A DNA stretch of 16,210 nucleotides from an uncultured Blautia sp. (GTDB lineage: Bacteria > Bacillota > Clostridia > Lachnospirales > Lachnospiraceae). Positions 6,034-13,704 of this stretch are shown here, in pieces. The notes beneath the pieces are model-generated. The model was not told the origin of the DNA. It ran no database searches and was given only the letters and a program-made list of their open reading frames with translations. The DNA lies in the NCBI GenBank assembly GCA_958367245.1, contig CATXEA010000041.1, positions 1 to 16,210 of the forward strand. Direction: 5' to 3'. The translations under genes were made by a program, and so were the position numbers. Within the stretch, counting starts at the first letter, position 1, and every line of letters begins with the position of its first letter.

Positions 6034-7413
6034 ATGAACCAGAAAGATACAAATGTAAAAGTGCCATTGATAAGTAAGATTGCATATGGAATGGGAGATG
6101 TTGGGTGTAATTTTAGCTGGATGTTTGTAGGAAATTTTCTAATGATTTTCTATACAGATGTTTTTGGGATTAGTATGGGAGCAGTTGCAGGACTGATGCT
6201 TTTCTCAAGATTTTGGGATGCTATCAATGACCCCATCGTTGGCGGATTAAGTGATAAGACGCATACCAGATGGGGAAGGTACAGACCCTGGTTGTTAATC
6301 GCGGCACCGTTGACGGCTATTGTATTGCTCATGACATTTTGGGCTCATCCGGACTGGTCATCCACATCTAAGATTGTTTACATGACAATTACGTATTGTA
6401 TTCTTGTATTAGGTTATACCTGTGTGAATATTCCATACGGAACATTATGTGGGGCGATGACACAAAATATAGAAGAGAGAGCTAAAATAAATACATTCCG
6501 TTCCGTTAGTGCGATGATTGCAATTGGTATTATCAATATTGTGACAGTTCCGCTTATTGAGAGACTTGGTAATGGAAATGATAAGAGAGGATATTTATTG
6601 ATTGCTGCTTTGTATGGATGTATTTTTGCTGCGTGTCATATTTTCTGTTTTGCCAAAACAAAAGAAGTAGTGGAAGTGCCGGAAAAAGAGAAAATTTCTC
6701 TGAAGGTACAGTTAGAAGCAGTCGTAAAAAACCGTCCATATATGATTGCAGTTGCAGGACAATTTTTATTTGGATTGACTCTTTATGGAAGAAATGCAGA
6801 TGCATTGTACTATTTTACATATGTAGAAGGAAATAAAGCGTTATTCAGTACATATTCCATGTTTATCATTATTCCGTCTATTATTGGTGCAGCCTGCTTT
6901 CCTGTTGTATTCCGGCTTACCAACAATAAAGGACGATCAGCATCTATTTTTGCATTGTTAACCGGAATCAGCATGTTTTGTATGTATTTCTTTACAGTTG
7001 GAGAATCCCCCGTTCCATTTTATATATTTTCCTGCCTGTCACAATTTTTCTTCTCTGGATTTAATACTGCAATCTATGCGATTATTCCGGATTGCGTGGA
7101 ATATGGTGAATGGAAGACAGGACTCAGAAATGATGGATTTCAGTATGCGTTCATATCATTAGGCAATAAAATAGGTATGGCTATTGGAACTTCTGTTCTG
7201 GCAGGAGTTCTGGGAATGTTTGGATATGTCGCAAATCAGCAGCAGAATCCGGCGGTATTAGCTGTTATCAAGCATTCATTTACGACTGTTCCAGGAATAC
7301 TTTGGATTGTAACGGCTGTAGTTTTGTATTTTTATCGTCTGAATAAGAAAACATATAATAAAATTGTGAAAGAAATACACGTGAGGAAAGAAACGGAAAT
7401 AAAAAATTCTTGA
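6034..7413 (+). CDS. GPH-family sugar:cation symporter (MelB/XylP-like MFS transporter)
   Basis: The protein is 459 aa with about 12 hydrophobic membrane segments. The N-terminal half carries the glycoside-pentoside-hexuronide signature: YGMGDVG (18-24), FWDAINDPIVGGLSDKTHTR (60-79), then WGRYRPWLL (80-88). D62 and D66 lie at the positions that bind the coupling cation in MelB. The C-terminal half has PDCVEYGEWKTGLRNDG and GNKIGMAIGTSV, also typical. It would import a sugar, glycoside or polyol with Na+ or H+ across the cytoplasmic membrane. The start at 6034 follows AAGGGGG by 7 nt; an in-frame ATG at 6004 has no such site. The gap of 64 bp after the dehydrogenase contains no terminator, so one operon is likely. 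The pairing with a polyol dehydrogenase suggests a polyol or a glycoside containing one. Confidence 0.9.
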   Translation: MNQKDTNVKVPLISKIAYGMGDVGCNFSWMFVGNFLMIFYTDVFGISMGAVAGLMLFSRFWDAINDPIVGGLSDKTHTRWGRYRPWLLIAAPLTAIVLLMTFWAHPDWSSTSKIVYMTITYCILVLGYTCVNIPYGTLCGAMTQNIEERAKINTFRSVSAMIAIGIINIVTVPLIERLGNGNDKRGYLLIAALYGCIFAACHIFCFAKTKEVVEVPEKEKISLKVQLEAVVKNRPYMIAVAGQFLFGLTLYGRNADALYYFTYVEGNKALFSTYSMFIIIPSIIGAACFPVVFRLTNNKGRSASIFALLTGISMFCMYFFTVGESPVPFYIFSCLSQFFFSGFNTAIYAIIPDCVEYGEWKTGLRNDGFQYAFISLGNKIGMAIGTSVLAGVLGMFGYVANQQQNPAVLAVIKHSFTTVPGILWIVTAVVLYFYRLNKKTYNKIVKEIHVRKETEIKNS

Positions 7414-7441
7414 AGGAAAAAGTAGGCAGAGTTATAATTAT

Positions 7442-7469
7442 TTGTACAGGCATGCAACATATATACTAT
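7442..7469 (+). promoter_or_regulatory. Possible constitutive promoter ahead of the two-component genes
   Basis: TTGTAC (7442-7447) and TACTAT (7464-7469) are spaced by 16 bp. It lies upstream of the second, repeat-associated promoter and could provide basal expression of the sensor pair. No clear terminator separates it from the transporter gene. Confidence 0.4.
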
Positions 7470-7487
7470 ATTGTTATCCGGAATATT

Positions 7488-7518
7488 TTAAGTAGAATTA
7501 AGCTCAGAGTGTTATCTT
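7488..7518 (+). promoter_or_regulatory. Direct-repeat response-regulator box and -10 of the two-component operon
   Basis: TTAAGTA (7488-7494) and TTAAGCT (7498-7504) are direct repeats offset by 10 bp, about one DNA turn, as expected for tandem OmpR-type monomers. A -10-like TATCTT begins at 7513, and no -35 consensus is present. The same repeat pair and the same 25-bp distance from first repeat to -10 occur at 9544-9574 upstream of the VTC operon. This suggests positive autoregulation. Confidence 0.6.
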
Positions 7519-7576
7519 GAAAAAAAGATGTTCAGGTCTTAAATAGATAAAAGAAAATACAATGAGGAGAAGAAAA

Positions 7577-8251
7577 ATGAGGTTATTATTGGCTGAAGAT
7601 GAAAAGGCATTATCGAAAGCGCTTGTGACAATTTTGGAAAGGAATAATTATTCTGTAGATGCAGTTTATGACGGGCAGAGTGCTTTGGATTATCTGGAAA
7701 TGGATAATTATGACGGTGTGATTTTGGACATTATGATGCCAAAAGTAGACGGACTTACTGTATTGAGAAAAGTCCGGGAGAAGGGAAATTTGATTCCGAT
7801 TTTATTATTGACAGCGAAGTCAGAGGTAGATGATAAAGTAGAAGGATTAGATGCCGGAGCAAATGATTATCTTGCCAAACCATTTCATTCCAAAGAGTTG
7901 TTGGCAAGAATCCGGGCAATTACAAGAACGCAGACAGCACAGACAAATTCTAAGCTGACTATGGGAAACGTCACGTTGGATCGGGCAACTTTTGAGCTTT
8001 CTACAGCGAAAGGGAGTTTCCGCCTTGCGAACAAAGAATTTCAAATGCTGGAGCTTTTGATGTGTAATCCGCACCAATTAATTTCCTCTGAACGCTTTCT
8101 GGAAAAAATATGGGGATATGACAGTGAGGCAGAAATCAATGTCGTATGGGTATATATTTCTTATTTGCGAAAGAAACTTGCCGCCCTCCATGCAGACATA
8201 CATATCAAGGCAGCCAGAAATGCCGGATATTCATTGGAGGAACTGACATGA
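7577..8251 (+). CDS. OmpR/PhoB-family response regulator
   Basis: The protein is 224 aa. The receiver domain (1-115) has acidic D8, phospho-acceptor D51 (ILDIMMPKVDG), T79 and K101 (AKPF). The C-terminal winged helix (about 128-224) carries FRLANKEFQMLELLM, then SERFLEKIWG, with the recognition helix at VWVYISYLRKKL and the terminal AARNAGYSL wing. Phosphorylated by the adjacent kinase, it would dimerise and bind direct repeats. Candidates are the TTAAG pairs upstream of itself and of the VTC operon. The start at 7577 was preferred over 7562 because GAGGAG lies 8 nt before it and the alignment of LLLAEDE fits. The stop overlaps the kinase start by ATGA. Confidence 0.92.
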   Translation: MRLLLAEDEKALSKALVTILERNNYSVDAVYDGQSALDYLEMDNYDGVILDIMMPKVDGLTVLRKVREKGNLIPILLLTAKSEVDDKVEGLDAGANDYLAKPFHSKELLARIRAITRTQTAQTNSKLTMGNVTLDRATFELSTAKGSFRLANKEFQMLELLMCNPHQLISSERFLEKIWGYDSEAEINVVWVYISYLRKKLAALHADIHIKAARNAGYSLEELT

Positions 8252-9471
8252 TAAAAAAACTACGGTTCAAGTTAATTACAGTCTCCATGATTTCACTTCT
8301 TGTTGTTTTAGTAGTAATTGAATGCATGGTAGGTTTTTTAAATTACAGAAAAATATGCAGAGATTCAGACAGGATTCTTGACATACTGGAGGAAAATGCA
8401 GGGAGTTTCCCTAAAAAATTTCCGGACAACAAAATGGATGGTAAACCATTGATGTCTGTAGAAGTGCCGTATGAATCCAGATATTTTTCCGTGCTGCTGG
8501 ACAATACTGGAGAAACGATTTTTACAGATACGGGAAAAATTGCTGCTATTGATACGACAGATGCAATAGAATATGCCAAAACCGCATGGGAAAGGCAGTC
8601 TCCCAAAGGATTTATTGATCATTATAGATATTTAGCTTCTGCATCCGGAACAGAAGTAAGAATTATTTTTCTGGATTGCCGGCGACAGTTGGATACTTTT
8701 CAAAATTTGCTGCTGACTGCTTTTGGTGTTACTGTATTAGGGCTGTTAGCTGTTCTTATTTTAATGATTTACTTATCTGCACGTATTGTAAAACCGTTTT
8801 CCGATAATTATGAAAAACAAAAGCGTTTTATCACAGATGCCGGGCATGAATTAAAAACACCGCTTACTATTATTGATGCAGATACAGAAATTCTGGAAAT
8901 GGATTTCGGAGAAAATGAGTGGCTTCAGGACATTCAGAATCAGACAAAAAGACTTGCGGATTTAACAAACTCACTGGTGATACTTTCACGTATGGAAGAA
9001 GGAATCAAAAAAGTGATGGAGGTGGAATTTCCTTTATCTGATGTGGTTGAAGAAGTATTTCATACTTTTCAGGCTCCGGCAAAAATACATGAAAAAATAT
9101 TAACTGGCGTTATCACGCCTATGATTTCCATGAAAGGAGAAGAGAAAGCAATTCGTGGTCTTGTTACAATCCTTCTGGATAATGCCATGAAATATTCAGA
9201 TACAAACGGCAGGATTACAGTAACACTGGAAAGACAGAAGAATCGTATCCGCATATCTGTTTTTAACACCACTGAACATATATCAAAAGAACAGATATCC
9301 CATTTATTCGATCGCTTTTACCGTACAGATGATTCCAGAAATTCTCAGACAGGCGGATATGGTCTTGGGCTTTCGATTGCAGCAGCTACTGTTGCATCTC
9401 ATAGAGGAAAAATAACGGCGGAAACAGAAGATGAAAAATCATTGCTGATTACAGTGATTTTTCCACAATAA
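8248..9471 (+). CDS. Membrane sensor histidine kinase
   Basis: The protein is 407 aa. Residues 9-31 form TM1, about 32-152 an extracytoplasmic sensor region (with YFSVLLDNTGETIFTDTGKI), and 153-178 TM2. There is no recognisable HAMP: the H-box begins about 15 residues after TM2. H200 (DAGHELKTPLTII) is the phospho-acceptor, N312 (LLDNAMKYSD) is in the N-box, and GGYGLGLSIA (369-378) is the G2 lid. The G1 position reads VFNTTEHIS instead of DxGxG, a departure from the canonical ATP site. F-box-like LFDRFYR is present. It is cotranscribed and translationally coupled with the response regulator (ATGA). The signal sensed is unknown; the regulon suggests an envelope or phosphate/stress cue. Confidence 0.9.
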   Translation: MIKKLRFKLITVSMISLLVVLVVIECMVGFLNYRKICRDSDRILDILEENAGSFPKKFPDNKMDGKPLMSVEVPYESRYFSVLLDNTGETIFTDTGKIAAIDTTDAIEYAKTAWERQSPKGFIDHYRYLASASGTEVRIIFLDCRRQLDTFQNLLLTAFGVTVLGLLAVLILMIYLSARIVKPFSDNYEKQKRFITDAGHELKTPLTIIDADTEILEMDFGENEWLQDIQNQTKRLADLTNSLVILSRMEEGIKKVMEVEFPLSDVVEEVFHTFQAPAKIHEKILTGVITPMISMKGEEKAIRGLVTILLDNAMKYSDTNGRITVTLERQKNRIRISVFNTTEHISKEQISHLFDRFYRTDDSRNSQTGGYGLGLSIAAATVASHRGKITAETEDEKSLLITVIFPQ

Positions 9472-9486
9472 AATAGGATAGAACAG

Positions 9487-9523
9487 GGCTCGTACAAACA
9501 AAATGTCTGGTACGGGCTTTTTT
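9487..9523 (+). terminator. Intrinsic terminator after the histidine kinase
   Basis: GCTCGTAC (9488-9495) pairs with GTACGGGC (9510-9517), eight bp with one G-U pair around a 14-nt loop, followed by six T. It isolates the sensor pair from the VTC operon, which therefore needs its own promoter. Confidence 0.85.
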
Positions 9524-9543
9524 GTTGAAAAAATAAAATTGTT

Positions 9544-9574
9544 TTAAGTTAAATTAAGGTAAAGACATTATAGT
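9544..9574 (+). promoter_or_regulatory. Direct-repeat response-regulator box and -10 of the VTC operon
   Basis: TTAAGTT (9544-9550) and TTAAGGT (9554-9560) are direct repeats offset by 10 bp, followed 8 bp later by the -10 TATAGT (9569-9574). The repeats occupy the -35 position, and no TTGACA-like sequence is present, as expected for an activator-dependent promoter. The arrangement is identical to that at 7488-7518. Transcription would start near 9581, about 28 nt before the VTC start codon. Confidence 0.65.
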
Positions 9575-9607
9575 AGCCTCATCAAAAATAACCACAGGAG
9601 GAATAAT

Positions 9608-10306
9608 ATGGCATATCAAATGACTTTTGAACGCTATGAATTAAAATATCTGCTTACTCAGCAAGAAAAGGAATTTTTACTTGAGGCCATGAGAACGCAT
9701 ATGAAATTAGATGCTTACGGGAGAACTACTATAAGAAATACTTACTTTGATACAGATACGTTCCGGCTGATCCGGCATTCATTGGAAAAACCTGTATATA
9801 AAGAAAAACTCCGCATACGAAGCTATCATCCGGTATATGCAACAGATCCGGTATTTGTGGAACTCAAGAAAAAATATAAATCCGTTGTTTATAAACGGCG
9901 GTTACAGCTTCCCGAACAAGATGTTATGGAGAGTTTTCAGACAGGGAATCCTCTTCCGGTACATTCACAAATAGGAAAAGAAATCCAATACTTTCGTGAT
10001 TATTATGAAACACTTCATCCAACAGTGTTTTTGTCTTATGAACGGGAAGCATATTATGCTCTGGACGGCAGTGATTTCAGGGTGACATTTGATGAAAATA
10101 TTCTTTATCGCAGGAAGGATTTTTCTCTTGGAAGTGATATTTATGGCAGTTCCATTCTTGGTGAAAACAGAGTTCTGATGGAAATAAAAACTTCCGGAGG
10201 AATTCCCCTTTGGATGAGTGAAATACTTACCCGGAATCATCTTTATAAAACATCATTTTCAAAATATGGTTCTGCTTACCAACATATGCAGACAGGGATT
10301 ATGTAG
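9608..10306 (+). CDS. VTC-domain protein (polyphosphate polymerase-like)
   Basis: The protein is 232 aa, about the size of a single soluble VTC tunnel domain. Characteristic elements are FERYELKYLL (7-16, with R9, E11, K13), KEKLRIRSY (65-73, the basic RxR patch that binds phosphates), FVELKKK (83-89), SYERE (143-147), RVTFDENI (158-165), MEIK (191-194) and SFSKYG (216-221). In yeast Vtc4 the equivalent residues line a tunnel that makes polyphosphate from ATP. Bacterial members are predicted polyphosphate polymerases, though few are tested. There is no membrane segment or SPX domain, so the DUF4956 membrane protein encoded next may anchor it. GGAGG lies 8 nt before the ATG. First gene of the operon. 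Confidence 0.85.
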   Translation: MAYQMTFERYELKYLLTQQEKEFLLEAMRTHMKLDAYGRTTIRNTYFDTDTFRLIRHSLEKPVYKEKLRIRSYHPVYATDPVFVELKKKYKSVVYKRRLQLPEQDVMESFQTGNPLPVHSQIGKEIQYFRDYYETLHPTVFLSYEREAYYALDGSDFRVTFDENILYRRKDFSLGSDIYGSSILGENRVLMEIKTSGGIPLWMSEILTRNHLYKTSFSKYGSAYQHMQTGIM

Positions 10307-10319
10307 GGAGGATACAGCA

Positions 10320-11015
10320 ATGTTTGATACAATGTTTCGAGGAATTTTTGATACGGATATAACCAGTGTGATTTCTGTTTCTGATTTTTTATTATGTGTG
10401 GGATGTGCCCTTATCATAGGAATGATCCTCGCAGGAACTTATTTGTATGGTACGAAATATACAAAAAGTTTTGTGGCGACTCTGGCTCTTCTTCCGGCGG
10501 TAGTATGTGTTGTGATTATGATGGTCAATGGAAACGTGGGAACAGGTGTGGCGGTAGCAGGTGCTTTCAGTTTAGTAAGGTTCCGTTCGGTTCCCGGCTC
10601 TGCTAAAGAAATCGGCGCTATTTTCCTTGCCATGTGCTCCGGACTGGTAGTTGGAATGGGGTATCTGGCTTATGCACTTTTATCTGCAGTGCTTCTTGGA
10701 GGAATCATGCTGGTTTATAATCGTATGGATTTTGGTACAAGAAAAAATGCCGAGCGTTATAAAACTTTACATATTACCATACCGGAAGATTTAGATTACA
10801 GCGGTGTGTTTGACGAGATTTTACAAAAATATACCGCAGATTATGAGGTGGTACAGATTAAGACTACAAATCTGGGAAGCCTGTTTAAACTGAGTTACAA
10901 CCTGACTTTGAAAGAGCCGGGAAAGGAAAAAGAATTTATAGATGCGCTTCGGTGCAGGAATGGCAATCTGGAGATTATCATTTGCAGACAGGAAACAATT
11001 ATTGGAGAATTATAA
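10320..11015 (+). CDS. DUF4956 family membrane protein
   Basis: The protein is 231 aa, with about four membrane segments at 22-43, 51-69, 98-116 and 117-134, followed by a cytosolic C-terminal domain of about 95 residues. The hallmark is VAGAFSLVRFRSVPGSAKEI (79-98), an invariant basic loop between helices. DUF4956 genes are frequently next to VTC-domain genes, and a role in membrane handling of polyphosphate has been proposed but, as far as I know, not shown. GGGAGG precedes the ATG at 10320 by about 8 nt, and the gap after the VTC gene is 13 bp, so the two are coexpressed. A longer in-frame opening from 10218 overlaps the VTC gene and has no comparable ribosome site. Confidence 0.88.
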   Translation: MFDTMFRGIFDTDITSVISVSDFLLCVGCALIIGMILAGTYLYGTKYTKSFVATLALLPAVVCVVIMMVNGNVGTGVAVAGAFSLVRFRSVPGSAKEIGAIFLAMCSGLVVGMGYLAYALLSAVLLGGIMLVYNRMDFGTRKNAERYKTLHITIPEDLDYSGVFDEILQKYTADYEVVQIKTTNLGSLFKLSYNLTLKEPGKEKEFIDALRCRNGNLEIIICRQETIIGEL

Positions 11016-11035
11016 TTATGAGGAGGCAATGCTTT

Positions 11036-12886
11036 ATGCGAAAAAAAGAAGTTTTGATTTTATTTCTCATAGGGACTATGTTACTGTCTGGATGCAGTAC
11101 ACAGACAGACCAAAGCAGACAGGAAAATACAGAAACGGAGTCTTCTGTGGAGAATACGCTTGTTGAAACAAATACTTCCGAGATGTTTTCGGACAGGGAT
11201 AAAGAAGTGGGATATGAAGAAGCAGAAAGTGTTGTAATTCAGCTTATGGATGACGATTCTTCCTGCGAATCAGATTCCGTAGTTATTTCAGATAATACTG
11301 TAACAATCAAAGAAGAGGGAACTTATGTGCTTTCCGGCACACTGACAGATGGTATGGTGATTGTAGAAGCAGAAGATGCGGATAAAGTACAGCTTGTGCT
11401 GAACAATGTGGCAATTTTCAATTCCCAGTCGGCAGCTTTGTATATACGGTCAGCAGATAAAGTATTTGTCACTACAGCATCAGGCTCAGAAAACACTTTG
11501 GAAAATGGAGGAACCTATACAGCTATAGATGAAAATAATATTGATGCAGCGGTATTCTCAAAATCGGATTTGACCTTTAATGGAGAAGGAACTCTCAATG
11601 TTATAGCTGCTGAAGGACATGGAATCGTATCAAAGGATGATCTTGTATTTACCTGTGGAAGCTATCATATCGCCAGTGAAGCGCATGGGATTGCAGGAAA
11701 AGACAGTGTTCGTATTGCCAATGGAGATTATAGCATCATATCTGGAAAAGATGGAATCCATGCAGAAAATACAGAAGATACAAGCTTAGGGTTTATTTAT
11801 CTGGCAGATGGAATCTTTGATATTGCATCTCAGCAGGATGGTATTAGCGCCAGTGCATGGCTTCAGTCAGATGGAGGTGTTTATACAATCTTTGCCGGGG
11901 AAGGAAGCGCCAGTGTACAGAACCAGAATTCTCAGGAACAGAAACCTATGGAAAAAGAATCCGCAGAAATGACAGAGGAAGATACGATTAGTGTGAAAGG
12001 AATGAAGTCTGAAAGCCAGATGGTGTTAAAAGAAGGTACCTATACGATAGATTCAGAAGACGACACATTGCATTCTAATGGGAATCTTGCAATCAGCGGC
12101 GGGACTTATAAACTATCTTCTGGTGATGATGGAGTCCATGGGGATTCTAATGTGACGATTTCCGGAGGCAATATGGAAATCACAAAAAGTTATGAAGGAA
12201 TCGAAGGCTTAAGCATTGATATTACCGGAGGAGACATTTCAGTTCTGGCATCAGATGACGGGATGAATGCGGCTGGCGGAAATGACAGCAGTGGATTTGA
12301 AGGAGCTGGTTTTGGTAAGGATCAGTTTGCTTCTACGGAAGGAGCTTATATCTGCATCAGCGGCGGCACTGTATGCATCGATGCTTACGGAGATGGAATA
12401 GATTCTAATGGAGATATAACAGTTGCGGGAGGGGAGACATATCTTTCGGGGCCTGTCGATGGTGCAAATGGAACTTTGGATTATAGTGGAAATGGAGAAG
12501 TTACAGGTGGGATTTTTGTAGCTGCCGGTTCCTCAGATATGGCACAAAATTTCAATGCGTCTTCATCCCAAGGGGTAATTATGGTAAATCTGGATGTACA
12601 GGAAGCGGACACCCATATCTCTCTTATCAGCAGCGAGGGAACAGAACTATTATCATGGGTGAGTGAAAAGGAATATTCTTCTGTGATCGTAAGCTGTCCG
12701 GAAATCAAAGAAGGGGAAACTTATACGTTAAAAGCAGGAACTGCTGAAGAAAGTATCACTATGGACGGTCTAATCTATGGAAGTGGTTCCGGGATGGGGG
12801 AGAAGCCTGGAAAAGGCGGTAGAATGAGAGACAACGGAACGGAAGGGGGGAAGCCTATGAGAACATTATCTTTTGGAGCTGATTAA
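11036..12886 (+). CDS. Cthe_2159-type beta-helix surface lipoprotein
   Basis: The protein is 616 aa. Residues 1-19 are a lipoprotein signal peptide with lipobox LLSGC (Cys20), so the mature protein is tethered outside the membrane. After an acidic linker, residues of the form GTYVLSGTL, VQLVLNN and AALYIRSADKVFV match the carbohydrate-binding Cthe_2159 family, whose founding member is a calcium-dependent beta-helix protein binding cellulose and pectin. Repeats of about 20-25 residues with a (S/G)xDDGI(H) turn run through the mid and C-terminal parts: KDGIHA, QDGISA, DDGVHG, DDGMNA, GDGIDS. A Gln/Glu/Lys-rich linker (about 298-335) splits the helix in two. The C-terminus is Gly- and basic-rich. 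GAGGAG (11019-11026 region) lies 9 nt before the ATG at 11036; the gap to DUF4956 is 20 bp. The ligand could be a wall glycan, dietary polysaccharide or polyphosphate. Confidence 0.82.
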   Translation: MRKKEVLILFLIGTMLLSGCSTQTDQSRQENTETESSVENTLVETNTSEMFSDRDKEVGYEEAESVVIQLMDDDSSCESDSVVISDNTVTIKEEGTYVLSGTLTDGMVIVEAEDADKVQLVLNNVAIFNSQSAALYIRSADKVFVTTASGSENTLENGGTYTAIDENNIDAAVFSKSDLTFNGEGTLNVIAAEGHGIVSKDDLVFTCGSYHIASEAHGIAGKDSVRIANGDYSIISGKDGIHAENTEDTSLGFIYLADGIFDIASQQDGISASAWLQSDGGVYTIFAGEGSASVQNQNSQEQKPMEKESAEMTEEDTISVKGMKSESQMVLKEGTYTIDSEDDTLHSNGNLAISGGTYKLSSGDDGVHGDSNVTISGGNMEITKSYEGIEGLSIDITGGDISVLASDDGMNAAGGNDSSGFEGAGFGKDQFASTEGAYICISGGTVCIDAYGDGIDSNGDITVAGGETYLSGPVDGANGTLDYSGNGEVTGGIFVAAGSSDMAQNFNASSSQGVIMVNLDVQEADTHISLISSEGTELLSWVSEKEYSSVIVSCPEIKEGETYTLKAGTAEESITMDGLIYGSGSGMGEKPGKGGRMRDNGTEGGKPMRTLSFGAD

Positions 12887-12918
12887 AAAAGCCTGTATAA
12901 ATAAAAGAAGGTGATTAT

Positions 12919-13521
12919 TTGACACTGGAAGAGTATTATGGAACTTCGCTACCATATTTAGTGCAGGGAGAAGAATATATCAGGAAACTAATTGCGAATT
13001 ATCCGGGATATAAAACAACAGATGGGATACAGCCTGTTTTATATATAAAAACAAGAATAAAAACGCCTGAAAGCATGATAGATAAGCTAAAGAGAAAAGG
13101 GGTTTCTACGGATAGTGCTACAGCGTTGGCACAAACCCATGATGCAATAGGTGTGCGGATTATTTGTTCATTTGTGGAAGATGTGTATAATATTTCCAAA
13201 TGGCTGCAGAAAAGAGAAGACATTGAAGTTATAGAGGAAAAAGACTATATTGCTTATCCGAAACCTAATGGTTACAGAAGTCTTCATCTGATTTTTAAGT
13301 TTACAAAAAATCAATTAAAAGGAATGACGGTAGAAATTCAAATTCGTACGATTGCAATAGATTTTTGGGCAGCATTAGAGCATCAGATAAAATATAAGAA
13401 AAATGTATCTCATGAAACAACTATTAAAAGAGAATTAAAAAGATGTGCCGATGAAATCGCGTCAGTAGATCTGTCTATGCAGACCATCCGGGATATTCTT
13501 CAAAGTGATATATGGGATTGA
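12919..13521 (+). CDS. Small alarmone synthetase, (p)ppGpp synthetase (RelQ/YjbM-like)
   Basis: The protein is 200 aa, the size of single-domain alarmone synthetases, with no HD hydrolase and no TGS/ACT domains. It would transfer pyrophosphate from ATP to GTP or GDP. Motifs are R46 with K56 (basic ATP-site patch), HDAIGVRI (74-81, D75 metal ligand, R80), DYIAYPKPNGYRSLHLIF (109-126, G-loop whose Tyr stacks on guanine) and VEIQIRT (138-144, catalytic E139), followed by DFWAALEHQIKYK. The start is a TTG at 12919 after AAGAAGGTG; no in-frame ATG precedes residue 53, so the rare start is well supported and may lower expression. It follows the lipoprotein gene by 32 bp without a terminator, so it is probably the last gene of the VTC operon. 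Confidence 0.88.
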   Translation: MTLEEYYGTSLPYLVQGEEYIRKLIANYPGYKTTDGIQPVLYIKTRIKTPESMIDKLKRKGVSTDSATALAQTHDAIGVRIICSFVEDVYNISKWLQKREDIEVIEEKDYIAYPKPNGYRSLHLIFKFTKNQLKGMTVEIQIRTIAIDFWAALEHQIKYKKNVSHETTIKRELKRCADEIASVDLSMQTIRDILQSDIWD

Positions 13522-13576
13522 GAACAGATATGGAATTTCCGGCTATTTTGATAAGTGTTATAAACTACTGTGAATG

Positions 13577-13618
13577 TTGAGGGTGTATTGTATTTTGCAA
13601 TATATCCTCAAATTTTTT
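13577..13618 (+). terminator. Strong intrinsic terminator after the alarmone synthetase gene
   Basis: A 14-bp stem (13577-13590 with 13598-13611, two G-U pairs) closes a 7-nt loop and is followed by six T. It marks the end of the VTC operon. Confidence 0.88.
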
Positions 13619-13647
13619 GGGAAAGTTATGTTAAAGGCTGGAAAATA

Positions 13648-13656
13648 TGCTAGAAT
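13648..13656 (+). promoter_or_regulatory. Extended -10 promoter of the EcsC-family gene
   Basis: TGCTAGAAT (13648-13656) is an extended -10 (TGn plus TAGAAT). No convincing -35 lies 16-18 bp upstream. It follows the VTC operon terminator and gives a leader of about 40 nt. Confidence 0.55.
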
Positions 13657-13704
13657 AACAGAAATAAAGAACTTGCACTTTGAAAAGGAGGTATAAGAAG
13701 GGCG

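Noticed and set aside
11600..12460. Periodic GATGATGG-like DNA repeats as a CRISPR or satellite array
   Set aside because: The repeats are degenerate, in frame and explained by beta-helix protein repeats; no constant repeat with unique spacers exists anywhere in the window.
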